A DNA stretch of 64,000 nt from Golubevia sp. BC0850 (taxonomy: Eukaryota; Basidiomycota; Exobasidiomycetes; Golubeviales; Golubeviaceae), in contig JAAVVG010000017.1 in assembly GCA_012976225.1 (NCBI GenBank), positions 591,822-655,821 on the forward strand, read 5' to 3'. Under the pieces are notes generated by a model. The model was not told where the DNA came from. It saw only the letters and a list, made by a program, of their open reading frames with translations, and did not search any database. A program made the translations under genes and the position numbers. Below, in pieces: positions 11,166 to 22,109 of this stretch (positions are counted from its first letter, which is position 1; every line of letters begins with the position of its first letter).

Positions 11166-11896
11166 TTAGGCAGCGACGGTGGTTAGAAGATCAGAATCAC
11201 CAGCGTCTAGTACGGTCATGACACTGTAGAAGAGAATGGGAAGGAAGGAAGGAAAAGAAGGAATAGTCAGCGCCCGGTCTCTGCTTTAAAAGCTCGCGGG
11301 CGAGGCGAAAGGGCAAGCTGAAGGCAAGCATGATCTTCTGGCTCGCTCCAAGGTGTGGCTGGGAAGAAGAACAGATGTCGAAGCATCTTGAGATTAAAGA
11401 GGTTTACACTCATCGTCCGGAGACTCTGAATGTGACCTCTGAACATCATCGAGGTGGCTGATTTTGGCAGAGAACTAGAGGATTGAATCTCCTCGCAGCT
11501 CCTCCAAATCCCAACCTCGACATCCATTGCAGCTATCATCACCTCTTCTCAGCATCTCAGCCAATCTATTCCAACTCCCACCTATTCTCATTACGTATCC
11601 CTCTCTTGAGTAACTCACCCAACACGGAAGAGCTTTCCAGCGGCCGTTCCAAGGGCAGAGTTGGTACCTTGGAAGTGGTGAACAGAGGTCTTTGAGAGCA
11701 TGGCGTAGTACTCAATCTCGGACTTTCTGAGAGGAGGAGTGTTGGCAGAGATGAGGACCAACTTGGCCTTTCCGTTTCTCATGGCCTTGAGGGTGGACTT
11801 GAGACCCAAGGTGACCTTTCCTGACTTCATGACTAGCTGAAGCTTGGAGTTGATGGTGTCTTGAGTGGACTTCTTGGACTTTTGAGCTGGAGCCAT
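11166..11896 (-). CDS. RPL30: 60S ribosomal protein eL30
   Basis: Predicted 111 residues. Exon 1 (11896-11619) starts [20 protein letters not shown] and contains the eL30 signature [43 protein letters not shown]. Exon 2 (11223-11166) adds [18 protein letters not shown], the expected C-terminus, joined at phase 2 (Gly codon split GG/T). The intron is 395 nt, long for this genome. In yeast, L30 binds its own transcript to block splicing; whether that happens here cannot be seen. It is divergent from eL37 across a 0.69-kb shared upstream region, consistent with co-regulated ribosomal protein genes. Confidence 0.97.
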
Positions 11897-12583
11897 TGTG
11901 TCTGGTAGTAGAGAAAGAGGAAGGATGATGGGAGTTAGCTTGCTGAGGGAGGATGGGAAGGAAGGTGAAGGTAGGACCAATCCTCCTTCGGATGAAGCCA
12001 ATTCGACCATTCTTCTTGAGGAGGATTATTCATTTGAACTCTTCAGAATTCGTATGCCTTTCTACTACGAAAAAAGAGCCTTCCATCCAAAGCAGTAGCT
12101 CTTCTGCAGCGCCTTCCCATTTTCTTCCTGCTGCTACCATCTCCTCCCCGCGCTCCCTCCATTCCGTCCTATTCTTGATGCAGGCTGATGTCCTGATTCT
12201 GTCTTTGAATTCAATGATGTTTTTGAAACTAACCTTGATGTGTTGTCGTGAGGTAGAGGAGAAGAAAGGAAAGAAGGTGGAAGAAATCTTGTGGGCATTC
12301 TTCGCGCCTCTGAGAAAATTCTTCTACTCTCTCTTCCTCTCTTTCCCTCCCCTAACTTTTCGGACTTCAAGGTTAGTTTCTATTGAAAGTTGAATCCAGT
12401 CTATTCAAAGATTGAATTGATCCATCAAGAAGCTGAATCCGTCAAATAGGATATAGCAGCCAAGGACTGGTCTTCCTCAATAAGAAGCTGCGGCGACGAC
12501 TCTAAAGAGCTTTTGAATCACAGAGCCGCATTACTGACTCTATCATCTACAATCCTATTCCATTGCTATCTTAAACAGACACA
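11897..12583. promoter_or_regulatory. Shared divergent promoter of eL30 and eL37
   Basis: 687 bases separate two ribosomal-protein start codons on opposite strands. It contains pyrimidine-rich stretches before each start. No coding exon is supported. Co-regulation is inferred from the arrangement. Confidence 0.5.
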
Positions 12584-13806
12584 ATGACAAAGGGTACAAC
12601 TTCCTTCGGTAAGCGCCAGTGAGTATCCAATGAGCAGACTTTGAGGTTTTTCCAAAACCTCGAAAAGGCCCTCCTTTTCTCTCCTTCGCAGAGGGTGGTC
12701 TATTCGCTTCAAGATTCATCAAAATACAATTCGTCGAGAGTTGGAACTTGTCAAGGCGAGATTTGGGAGACATGGAGTGGTGGAGGGGGACATGGGAAGG
12801 AAGCAGCTAGGCCAGGCAAGAGAACCTACTTTTGGAACTGCAAGAATACTCAAGAGAGAAATGCACCATCAGAGGAGAGACACCTTCAAACTGGAGATGC
12901 TGGCGATGGAAGTCGCCTGGAGAGGAGATGTATACTTGGATGGGCGGATAGTAGGTGGTGGTGGTGGTGCATCTCTCCTCTACAGCAAGATCAACGATAT
13001 GTCTTCAATTTCGCATGCAAACGCCCTGTAAGATCACCCTCAAGATACTTCAAGCCATCAAAATCGATCTCGATCCATCAACTTACAACATCGACCATCC
13101 TCTGTGCTTCGCAGCAAGAGCTCTCCAAGCTCACATCCAATTTCTCAATCTAATCTCTTTCACTTCTAACAGCACCAAGTCGCACACTATCTGTCGTCGT
13201 TGTAACAAGCGTTCATTCCACAAGCAACACAAGAGTGAGTTCACTCAATCTGGAACTGAGGCAGGAGGAAGGAAGGGTGGTGGTGGTGGTGGTGGATGAT
13301 AGAGGAAGGAGGACAAGAGATAGGCTTGTCGAAGAATTGGAAGCATGAGGGAGCAAAGATCAATCCAAGACTTGGAATTCGAAATCTGGGAAGACGAGAT
13401 AGCGCTGGTGGAGATCTGGGTTGAAGAGGGGAGGTTCAAATTCAAGTTAAGAAGGAGGACAATCCTTCGTCCCAGAATCCCCCTCTTGGCCTCTGGAACT
13501 GGTCTGGAATCAAGATCATAAAGACAGAGAAAGAATACTTGATGGATGGAAGACCTCTGATTCAAGCACCTTGCCCCAGCCCCGAATCTAACAACCACTC
13601 ACCTCTTCTTCTACCCTCCGACAGCCTGTGCCGCCTGTGGATTCCCAGCCGCTAAGACTCGCTCTTACCAATGGGGACAGAAAGCCATCAGAAGAAGAAC
13701 TACTGGATCTGGACGTATGAGACATCTTAAGGACGTTCCAAGACGTGCTAAGAATGGATTCAGAACTGGAACTGTTGCCACCAAGAAGACTCCGGTTGCC
13801 GCCTAA
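12584..13806 (+). CDS. RPL37: 60S ribosomal protein eL37 (zinc-finger type)
   Basis: Predicted 92 residues from three exons (12584-12618, 13173-13234, 13625-13806). The product reads [12 protein letters not shown], then [15 protein letters not shown], then [20 protein letters not shown], ending in [16 protein letters not shown]. The two CxxC pairs (CRRC and CAAC) form the structural zinc site of eL37. Both splice junctions rebuild conserved residues (KRH and KTC). The introns are 554 and 390 nt, among the longest here, while the coding part is only 279 nt. Open frames inside intron 1 look like chance. Confidence 0.96.
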
Positions 13807-14489
13807 ACAGGTCAAAGAAACCCGAAACGTTTCTATCAAAACCTCTCAAAGCCAAAACTCTATTCAATCAAGTCCGTCTCTGGTCCTTCTTTCTCAACGC
13901 ATTTGTTCTAAACATACACAACCAACCAACACCAATCTTTCTTCCAAATTTTATTTTTTCAACTCTTTTGTCCTTGGTCTTATGATTCCATGCAAACCTT
14001 TTTCACACAAACTCTTCTGTTTATGGAGACATGATTCCCTCTAATCATGTTTCTCCTCTTGTATTCATCCAACCCAAAACCAACATCAAAATGCACATGG
14101 CACTTTTCTTCTGACATTTGCTAGATCTCCCTGGCTGCTATGTGCTTCTGAGTAGGTAGAATACTGGTGTCCGAGATAGAATTCAGACATCAGTGGCAGC
14201 TTCAGGGCGACCACGGAAGTGAGGCGAGAAGGCGGACTGAGGATGAGGAGTGGAAACGGATGAATCTGGACGGTATGAGGGGAGAGTGAAAATGGGTTTT
14301 ATCTGAAAACAATTGTTCTGGAAGGTTTGGAGTGACAGAGAGAAGCTGATGACGTAGAGCAAGTCTGATGTGTGAGCTTCGAGCATCAACACGCCCACCT
14401 CATCCTTTCCTCCTGCCCGAAACATTTCAAACAAGCCGAACTAACACATTTACTGTAGGTCTAGATGAATACAAAAAAGAGTATCACAA
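13807..14489. other. Convergent intergenic region
   Basis: This lies between the eL37 stop and the stop of the minus-strand phosphatase gene. It is AT-rich near 13900-14060, as expected for a 3' untranslated region. No gene is seen. Confidence 0.5.
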
Positions 14490-16109
14490 TCACTCCTCAA
14501 CCGTCAACTCCCTTTCAAACTTCTTCAAAATCCTAGCTTTCCTACCTTTATAGAGAGCCGTCAAGACCTTTTCTTCCTTCCATTTCCCACTTTCTACTCT
14601 CTTGGTCATTGTATCGAAAACCAAAGCACTTTGTTCCCCTCCATAAGCTCGGCTGATTCCAGTATCGATCAACAGGATCTTGTCTTCGCATCTGCGGACG
14701 AAACCATCGAAGTGTGGCGTATGACCCATGACTAAAGAATTTGAAGGTACGATGAGGGTCAGTAGGATGTGGATGAGATTATTCGAGAAGAAAGATACTT
14801 TGCAAGAGAGGTACGAACCTAAATGCTGTACTCCCAAACTCTTAGTCGCTTTCTCAGCAATCTCACAAACCGCTCCTTCGCTCTCATAAGCATAACCTCT
14901 GTACCACAGAGGACCGTTTTCTCCGTACAAAGCCATCTCTTCCGAAGTCGTCCCTGAGGGAAGATGGCCAGTAGGATTCTTCTCCGACAACCCTCTTAGA
15001 AGGAATGATTTCCCTAAAGTGTTGATGTGATGAATTCCGAGGGAAGCGTAGTAAGGAGTGATACCTCCGTGAACGAAGGAAGCTGAAGGTAGAGGATAGC
15101 TTGAGGGAAGTAAAGAAGGCGGAAGTAATGGAATTGAAGAAGTTATGTTGAAATCTTCTAACCAAAGTTTTCCTATCCATCCAGAGGTTGACATTGCCTC
15201 CCTACGAGCTGAAGGTCCTCCAAAAGAGGCGGTATCTCCTGGTGTAACGTATCTGGGGGAACGAGAATGAGATCGATTCGAAATAGAAAGGAAAAGTCAA
15301 ATTTTGAATCAGTGATCTTCGTTAAGCGGGTGTGTGGGAGAGAATCAGATTCTCACTCTCACTCTCCCTTCGGCGGGAACGTGAGATGCTCACCTCCAGT
15401 CATGTAAAGCATTCATTACTTCGTGATTTCCAAGCATGTTATGAACTTCACCGCCAACTTCTTTGGCTTCTTTCCTTAATCGAATGAACATTTTGTAGAG
15501 CTCTATCGTATCGTCTCCTCTGTCTACTATATCTCCGGTTGACACTAGAACGTCGTGACCGGCTATAAAGGTCCCAAGTTGAAGAGTGGAAGAGGGGAAG
15601 CAATGGAGAAGTCATGCATGAGATTGGGAAAAAGTGAAGTGGAAGAGAGAAGTCAGAACTCACCTATCCAGTGATTCGACGAATCGATCAAGCCTGCCAT
15701 TCTCAAGACATTATGAGCATGCTGAATTTAAGAGGTTCGAGGCAGCAAATTGAGATCAGATGAAGGTTTGTGGGAAATGAAGGCAGAACGTTGTTGTCTT
15801 TCTCCCTTTCCTTATCAGTCTCTTGTCGCTCCCTTCTTCTCCTTTCCCCTTCCTCAAGAATCCCTTCTAGTCTTTGGGCATATCCGAAACGGCTTCACTC
15901 ACCTCTAAATCGCCATGCAAATCAGCTAAAGCTACCAGTCTCCTCGAGACCGAATCTCCAACCTGCAAATCTTTGGCCAGTCCTGCCTCCTGCTGATGCT
16001 GATGTTGTTGCAGCTCTAAATTGAAAGAGGATTGGTTGGCAGAAGTAGCCAAATACCATAATGATACTGATGACAGCACTGATAGAAGTCCTGTCCTTAA
16101 AGAAATCAT
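14490..16109 (-). CDS. Membrane-anchored PPP-type metallophosphatase, Shewanella-like (SLP) group
   Basis: Predicted 369 residues from five exons (16109-15903, 15721-15664, 15562-15394, 15252-14819, 14731-14490). The start chosen gives an N-terminal signal-anchor (LLSVLSSVSLWYLATSA). Metal and catalytic motifs follow in order: ALADLHGDL (GDxHG-like), STGDIVDRGDD (GDxVDRG), MLGNHEVMN (GNHE), VHGGI (late His) and VMGHTPH. This is the PPP fold; the VHGGI and LWYRGYA context resembles the Shewanella-like phosphatases of fungi, plants and bacteria. The active site is probably lumenal. Intron 4 (87 nt, gttcgt donor) is a multiple of three and has no stop, so retention would insert 29 residues before the VMGHTPH motif. 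It is divergent from the UCH gene across 85 bases. Confidence 0.88.
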
Positions 16110-16194
16110 TTCTTGAAGCTTTGATGCAATGGAATAGAGAACAACTTCCTTCTTGCCCCACTCTAACACACCCTCACTTCAAACACACACAAGT
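16110..16194. promoter_or_regulatory. 85-bp bidirectional promoter, phosphatase/UCH
   Basis: Only 85 bases separate the inferred start codons of the phosphatase (-) and the ubiquitin hydrolase (+). Shared regulation is inferred. Confidence 0.45.
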
Positions 16195-17298
16195 ATGTCA
16201 ATTCGTTGGGTTCCCCTAGAAGCTGATCCTGAGATGTTCAGTCAATGGTCCAAGAAATTAGGACTAGACGTTGAAGCTCTAACTTACCATGACGTCTTAG
16301 GACTCGACGAGATGCTCCTCGACATGGTCCCAAAGCCAGCTGCTGCCGTTTTACTCTTATATCCAATCACAAAGGAGAATGAAGAATTGAAGGATAAGGA
16401 AGATCAAGGAATGGAGAATAGTGAAGGGAAAGATGACGAGGGAATGCTTTGGATCAAGCAAACTGTGAGTAGAGGAACTGGCTGGAGGCTAGTTGAAACG
16501 AGCTTCTCGCTCGAGGGAAGATGAAGAGAGATCTCTGGACTTTTAGTTGTTCTGGAACGAAAATGCCTGGGGGAGAAGGTCTAAGACAGTAGAAGTGATC
16601 ATGATTCGGCTTCCACCTGGAACTTCTTATCATCTTTCCCCAACTCTTCCCTCTCAACTTATCTCCTCACCCCTTCTTCCCTTTTATCAGATCGGAAATG
16701 CCTGTGGAACCCAAGGCTTAATCCACGCTCTAGCAAATTCTCCAGCCAAATCTCACATCTCTCCCGATTCACCTCTCTCGAATCTAATTTCTCAAGCCAA
16801 ATCTTTAACTCCACTTCAACGTTCAGAACTTCTTGCAACTTCAAAGGAATTAGAAGAAGCTCATTCAGTCTCAGCTCAAGGTGGACAATCAATAGTTCCA
16901 GACGCGGAATCTAGAGTGAATCTACACTTCACTGCCTTCGTCAGACATCCTGAGAATGGAAGCTTGATTGAACTAGATGGTAGAAGAAAGGGCGTGAAAG
17001 TTAGAGATGTTAAAGTTGAGAAACAGAAGGATTTGTTGAAAGATACGGCTGCTTTCGTTCAGAAACAATATGTGAGTTCTGAGATTGACGTTTGGAGAAA
17101 GAGATGAGCATCACTTTGGTCAATCGATTGTCTTTGCGTGCTTATTACAGTCTCGATCCGCAATGACTTATACTTTCAAGATCCAAATGACTTATACTTA
17201 ACATTCTTTTTGAATTTGTTTCCTACTTGCAGATGAGTCTAAATCCAGAGGAGCATAACTTCAGCTTGATTGCGTTGGCCCCTCCTGAGACCGACTGA
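16195..17298 (+). CDS. YUH1: Ubiquitin carboxyl-terminal hydrolase, UCH (peptidase C12)
   Basis: Predicted 238 residues from three exons (16195-16464, 16691-17071, 17233-17298), all phase 0. It hydrolyses small adducts from ubiquitin and ubiquitin-like C-termini. The catalytic triad is visible: Cys95 in GNACGT, His169 in NLHFTAF and Asp186 in ELDGRRKG. The start RWVPLEADPEMFSQW and the closing FSLIALAPPE are typical of Yuh1/UCHL3. A Glu/Lys-rich insertion (about 65-84) lies before the active-site loop. The last exon encodes 21 residues and completes the core fold. Confidence 0.95.
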
Positions 17299-17501
17299 TT
17301 CAGGCCCATTTTTTTTCTGTTGTTAATTCTTCTGACATGTTTCTTTCTTTTGAATGAATCTTGTGTGAAGCCCATCATCCCATCGTTTCCGTTTGTGATT
17401 GTAGGCTGGCCCGTGCGAATTTTTGCCCTGGCCTTGGAAGAGAAAAAAAAGTCGAAGTTGCTTCTCCCAACCGCAATCCACCTCCAAATCTCCGTCTTCC
17501 A

Positions 17502-19059
17502 ATGGTCTCTTTCAAGTAAGTTGACATTCAAACATCCACTGAAATTCCCGCCAGACTCTCGCAAGTCAAGCTCTCTCCTCAACTACTAACTGACCCCCTT
17601 CACTCTTCTTCCCATCCATCCCATTCTCTCTTCATTGCCTCTCTCTCTCAATTTAGCTGCGACGCCTGCAACGATGTTGTCAAAAAGCCAAAACTAGATC
17701 AACATTACAATCAAAGATGTGGAGCTTCTTTCACTTGTCTAGATTGTTCAGTCCAGTTCTCAAATCCTGCTATATGGAAGTCTCATAACTCCTGTGTGTC
17801 TGAGGCTCAGAAATACGAAAAGACAGTTTACAAAGGAGAGAATGGAAAGGCAAATAAGAAGAAGAGAAGTGTTCAGGGTGCTTTTGGGAATGAGATGAAG
17901 AAGCAGGCTGAGAAAGGTGAGTCTTTTGATAGAGGAAGAATTGTTGAATCGATGGAGATGCAGGCGGCAGTGATCAAGGATGCGAAAAAGGCGCTCGTGT
18001 GGCAAAGACGCCGAAATGTTGAATTGAGTAGTATTAGATGGGTGAAGATGGAGGAAAAGTTGGAACGCTAGGCTCGATGTCACACGAGAGAGCACTTCTG
18101 GAGCGTCCTTTTGCGAGTGGAGGCAGACTCCTTGTCTTCGATACAGACAACTTAGTAAGCAGGAATCTAAATCCCTGTTGCCTCTTGGTATTTAGTCGAG
18201 GAGAAGATTCATCGTTTCTCTTGCTCTACAAAGGCTAACCTTTTCCACCTTCCTCCTCCTTTCGCCACTTTCTCTTCTCTTCTCAGCTGCTGCTGCTGAG
18301 ACGAAGCCCGAAGCTTCAGTATCAACAAACGCTCTAGAGGCTGCTGTCAAGGAATCGATCCAGGCTGAAGCTCCAGCCCCCTCCGCATCCGATGCAATGG
18401 AAGGAGTCGAAACTGAAACTCCAGCGATTGAAGCTCCAGTTACGGAAAAGAAGGAGAAGAAAGAAAAGAAGGAGAAGAAGGACCAAAAGGGAAAGAAGGA
18501 AGATGGAGAACAGAAAGAATCAAGATCAGAGAAGAAAAAACGTAAATTGAATGAAACGGAAGAAGCTCCAATCACTACTCCATTCATTGAAGAAGCCCCT
18601 GCGAAAGCGACATCAGGCGATGATGTAGAAGCAATCAAAGCTAAGAAGAATGCTAAGAAACAGAAGAGAGAGGAACAGAAGAAGGACAAAAGGAAAGAAG
18701 GTGCCTTGGCTCGAGAGGCTGCTGTTAAGGCCGATCCTTTTACTGTTGCAAGTTTAAGTGAAGCTGTCAAGGATCTAGCTGGAGAGGAGAAGTTGGAAGA
18801 GACAGAGACCAAGGAAACGGAGATGGAAGTCGATGGTGAAGAAAAGGTAGAAGGAGAGGAGAAGAAGGTCAAGAAGCAAAAGAGGAACGAGAAGTTCACT
18901 CTAGAGCAGGTCTTACTTCAACTTTCGAAGGAGAAGAAGGAAGGATTGGATGGCGGATTGAATAAGAATAGAGAGAAATTCATGAAGAATGTTAAGGTTG
19001 AGTGGAAAAGTGTAGAGGGTAAAAAAGGGAAGAAGAAGGAGGTGTTGGTCATCGTTTAA
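17502..19059 (+). CDS. LYAR-type C2HC zinc-finger nucleolar protein
   Basis: Predicted 348 residues from three exons (17502-17515, 17657-17916, 18287-19059). The N-terminus MVSFNCDACNDVVKKPKLDQHYNQRC is the first LYAR zinc finger and CLDCSVQF...WKSHNSC is the second, followed by SEAQKYEKTVYKGEN, a family hallmark. The middle is Lys/Glu-rich and low in complexity. The C-terminus KFTLEQVLLQLSKEKKEG... matches the winged-helix-like end of LYAR proteins. LYAR proteins act in the nucleolus in rRNA transcription and processing. Intron 2 (370 nt) starts with about 150 nt of open, coding-looking sequence, so failure to splice would give a roughly 180-residue protein with only the zinc fingers. Confidence 0.9.
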
Positions 19060-19462
19060 GCAAGTAGCTCCTTTTAGACGTTTCCCTTCACAAATGTATC
19101 TCACCAACTCATTCTTCGGTTTCTTTAATGCATGTCATCATCCGTCACCCGTGCCTTCTCGTGGGGGTGTCTTCTCGACCTCTCTGCCTTCGCCACCTCC
19201 CAACGACGACCAAAGATCTCGAGCTACTCTTGGTAACGCGTTCTTTTGTTCCAACTTCGAGAAGCTTGGAAGAAGCGGAAAGGCAGCGAGCGTCTTTGCG
19301 GCGAATCCAAACTTTAGATTGTCTTTGTGGCTCAGGGGCTCTTTTAGTCTGTTTTCTAATCTTTACGAGTCAAACGACCATTTCCTTTCCTCTTTCCTCT
19401 TTCCTCTTCCTCTCTCTCCCTTCTCCTCTTCTTTGAATATTTGAATCTTATCTCCAAAAACA
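19060..19462. promoter_or_regulatory. Upstream region of the GH1 gene
   Basis: About 400 bases between LYAR and the glucosidase start. The last 80 bases before the start are strongly pyrimidine-rich (ctttcctctttcctc type), typical of a fungal core promoter. No gene is seen. Confidence 0.4.
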
Positions 19463-21655
19463 ATGTTACAAGTTCAAGCTCTAAGCTCGTTCGTGACGTT
19501 GGCTCTTCTAACCTCTTCCGCCGTCCAAGCCGCCACTTCCCACAAGAAGCAACAACAACTTTTCTTGGACGGAAAAAAATTACCCAAGGATTTCCTCTAC
19601 GGATGTGGAACTTCAGCCTACCAAATCGAAGGAGCAACAGGTGAAAAGGCGGAAGGAGGAAAGGGGTACTCGGTGTGGGATACTTTCGCTCACGATACTG
19701 GCAAAGGTCACATTTTTGTGAGTCATCTTTAATACAATAGTCAACGACTAGAAGACTAACTCAGGCCTTTTCTGCTTGATTCTCTGCTTTTGTAGGGAGA
19801 CGTCAATGGAGACGTAGCTATGGATTTCTATCACACTTATCCAAAGGATCTTCCTATCTTCAAGAAAGCTTTGGGAGTTGGTCTATACGATTTCACCATC
19901 GCTTGGACTCGGTGGTTCGCCAATGGAACTGGCACCGAGCCTTTGGAAGATGGAGTCAGATTCTACAAAGACATGATTAAGAAGACTCATGACAATGACA
20001 TGCTGGCTAGTTGCACTTTGTATCACTGGGATATCCCTCAAGCTTTGGAAGACAAGTATGCTGGCTGGACTTCAAAAGATGTCGTCAAAGACTTTGAGCA
20101 TTACGCTAACGCAGTCTATGACAATCTAGGAAAGGATTGTGACATTGTGAGTTCTTAGGAGGGGCTGAATCTGCCCGGCGATTCCCTCTGACTCCTCGTC
20201 TTTCTCTCTTTTGCTTCCTTGCTTCGAAGTGGGTCACTATGAACGAGCCAAGAACCTTCTGTGTAGAAGGGTGAGTCTTAGGACGTTAGGAGCTGAAGGA
20301 CTTTCAACCAAGTACTGACGACTCGACTGACTGTCGATTCTCTCTTCCACCCCTCCCTCTCTGACTCCCGATATCTTCCTTTCCATAGCTATGGACCTGA
20401 TACTGATTCAGCTCCCGGTAGAGAGGGCCCGATCGAAGACACCTACAAATGCATGCGTAAGTCTCTAATTTTGATCAGTCATCTCTAACTCCTTTTTTCC
20501 TAGTCTGTCGCCAGACCTTATGAAATCTTCCAGTACCTTACTTCTGACTTTGTCTTCTTTTTTCTCCGCCTTCAGACAACGCTCTTCTCTCTCACGCCAC
20601 AGCAGTCAAGCTCTTCAGAGAGAAGAAGGAAGCAGGCATCGTCAAAGGGAAAATCGGCATCAAGTTAGATGGATCTCCAGCTTTCCCTCTCAATGCTTCA
20701 GATCCTTCCCACATGGACGTGATTGAAAGAGCCAATGATTTCGAGATTGGATGGCCCACTGGACCGATCTACTCTGGAGACTATCCTCAAGTTATGAAAG
20801 ACACTATGAAAGAAAGATTACCCACTTTCACCCCTGAAGAGAAAAAACTGTCAGTCACGACTCTCTGGGTCACCAGCACCACTCCCTTTCTGACCATCCC
20901 CTTCTTCTCTATTCATCCTTCCACAGTCTGAAGGAAAGCGGCTCTGATTTCGTAGCTTACGATGCTTACACTTCTCAGTGGGTCTCTCCTTTAGCTGAAG
21001 GTGAAGCTTGTGAGTATGGTGATGATACCTGGCCAACCTGCTTGAACTCCTACAACAAGAATCCTGATACGGGAGCTTTGATTGGTAGACCTACAAAGTC
21101 TCCTTGGAACTTCCAAGCCAACGACACCATCTGTGAGTCCTCTTTCTGGACCATTCCTTCCCTCGATCTCTTCTAACAAAGGACCTGTCTTCCCTCTTTC
21201 AGTTAGTGGATCGAAGTACTTCCACGAGAGATGGGGTGTCCAAGACATTAGGATTGGAGAGAATGGACTCGCTGTCTCAAATGAAACGCAGCTACCGATT
21301 GCAGAGATCGTGAATGACATTGACAGAATCGAATGGTATCGACAAGCATTGACGAACATCAAGTGGGGATTGGACTACGGCTTGGTGAGTTCACGCATCT
21401 TTGAAGGAAACTTTATCAAAATGAAGTCTGACATCTGACGTGCCATTCTTCTTGCCTTTCTACCTTCAGCCGATCACCGGATGGATCCCTTGGAGTTGCA
21501 TTTCAAATCTAGAATGGTCTTCGGGTTATGTCAATGACTTTGGTATGATCCACACTCTTCCCGGTTTGAATCAAACCAGAACTCCAAAGAAGAGTACGGC
21601 CTACATGAAGGGGGTCATGACCAAAGGAAATCCAATAGATCCTTTCAACTTCTGA
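19463..21655 (+). CDS. Secreted family 1 glycoside hydrolase (beta-glucosidase-like)
   Basis: Predicted 520 residues from eight exons (19463-19717, 19796-20146, 20230-20270, 20389-20456, 20576-20849, 20927-21132, 21203-21384, 21470-21655). Residues 1-23 form a signal peptide. GH1 landmarks: [14 protein letters not shown] near the N-terminus, [16 protein letters not shown], the acid/base motif TMNEP (Glu about 208) and the nucleophile motif IGENG (Glu about 418; ITENG in most relatives), then [12 protein letters not shown] near the end. It should cleave beta-glucosides or related sugars outside the cell or in the wall. Several NxS/T sites are present. Exon 3 is only 41 nt and carries the acid/base residue. 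Confidence 0.95.
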
Positions 21656-22109
21656 TTTTCCCATTCAGATCTCTACTCATGGACAATTTCGTTCCCTCTT
21701 CACGACCCTTAATGCTCAATGCCTCCTGTTCATGCTTCGTCTCACGAATCTCATTTTACGATACTCCCCTTTTCTCTCTGTTGATCTTTCGTCTTCAAAA
21801 CTATTTGAATCTGATTCCGTCTTTCCCAGCTTTGACAGGCTCTCGAATTGGTTATCTTGTTTGCTGTGGCGATGTCAGCTAGCTAATGATTGCCACTTTT
21901 GCTTAGTGTATGTATTTACAAGGTCTACGTAAAAGGAAGAAGGGAAAAGAGGTCGATTGCGTATTGAATGAGGCATCAGGAGAGGTTCATTGAAAGTCTG
22001 CAGTCGTTGATTCGAAAAGTAAGATGAGATTGGAGGAGTGAAACTGAATGACTCAAAAATTGAAAAAGCAGCAGTAGAAGTAGAAGTAAAGTTGCAGATC
22101 TTGAGGAAC
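21656..22109. other. Convergent intergenic region
   Basis: This lies between the GH1 stop and the stop of the minus-strand epimerase. No gene is seen; probably the two 3' untranslated regions. Confidence 0.5.

Noticed and set aside
11460-11620. Box C-like gtgatga in the eL30 intron, suggesting a C/D snoRNA
   Set aside because: No CTGA box at a suitable distance and no terminal stem; the spacing to the nearest CTGA is over 250 nt.
12641-13153. 170-codon open frame inside eL37 intron 1
   Set aside because: The flanking exons join perfectly to give eL37; the frame has no recognisable motif and includes a GTG-repeat stretch.
18192-18899. 235-codon open frame on the minus strand opposite LYAR
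   Set aside because: It is the reverse complement of a Lys/Glu-rich coding exon, giving a Phe/Ser-rich shadow; no splice or domain support.
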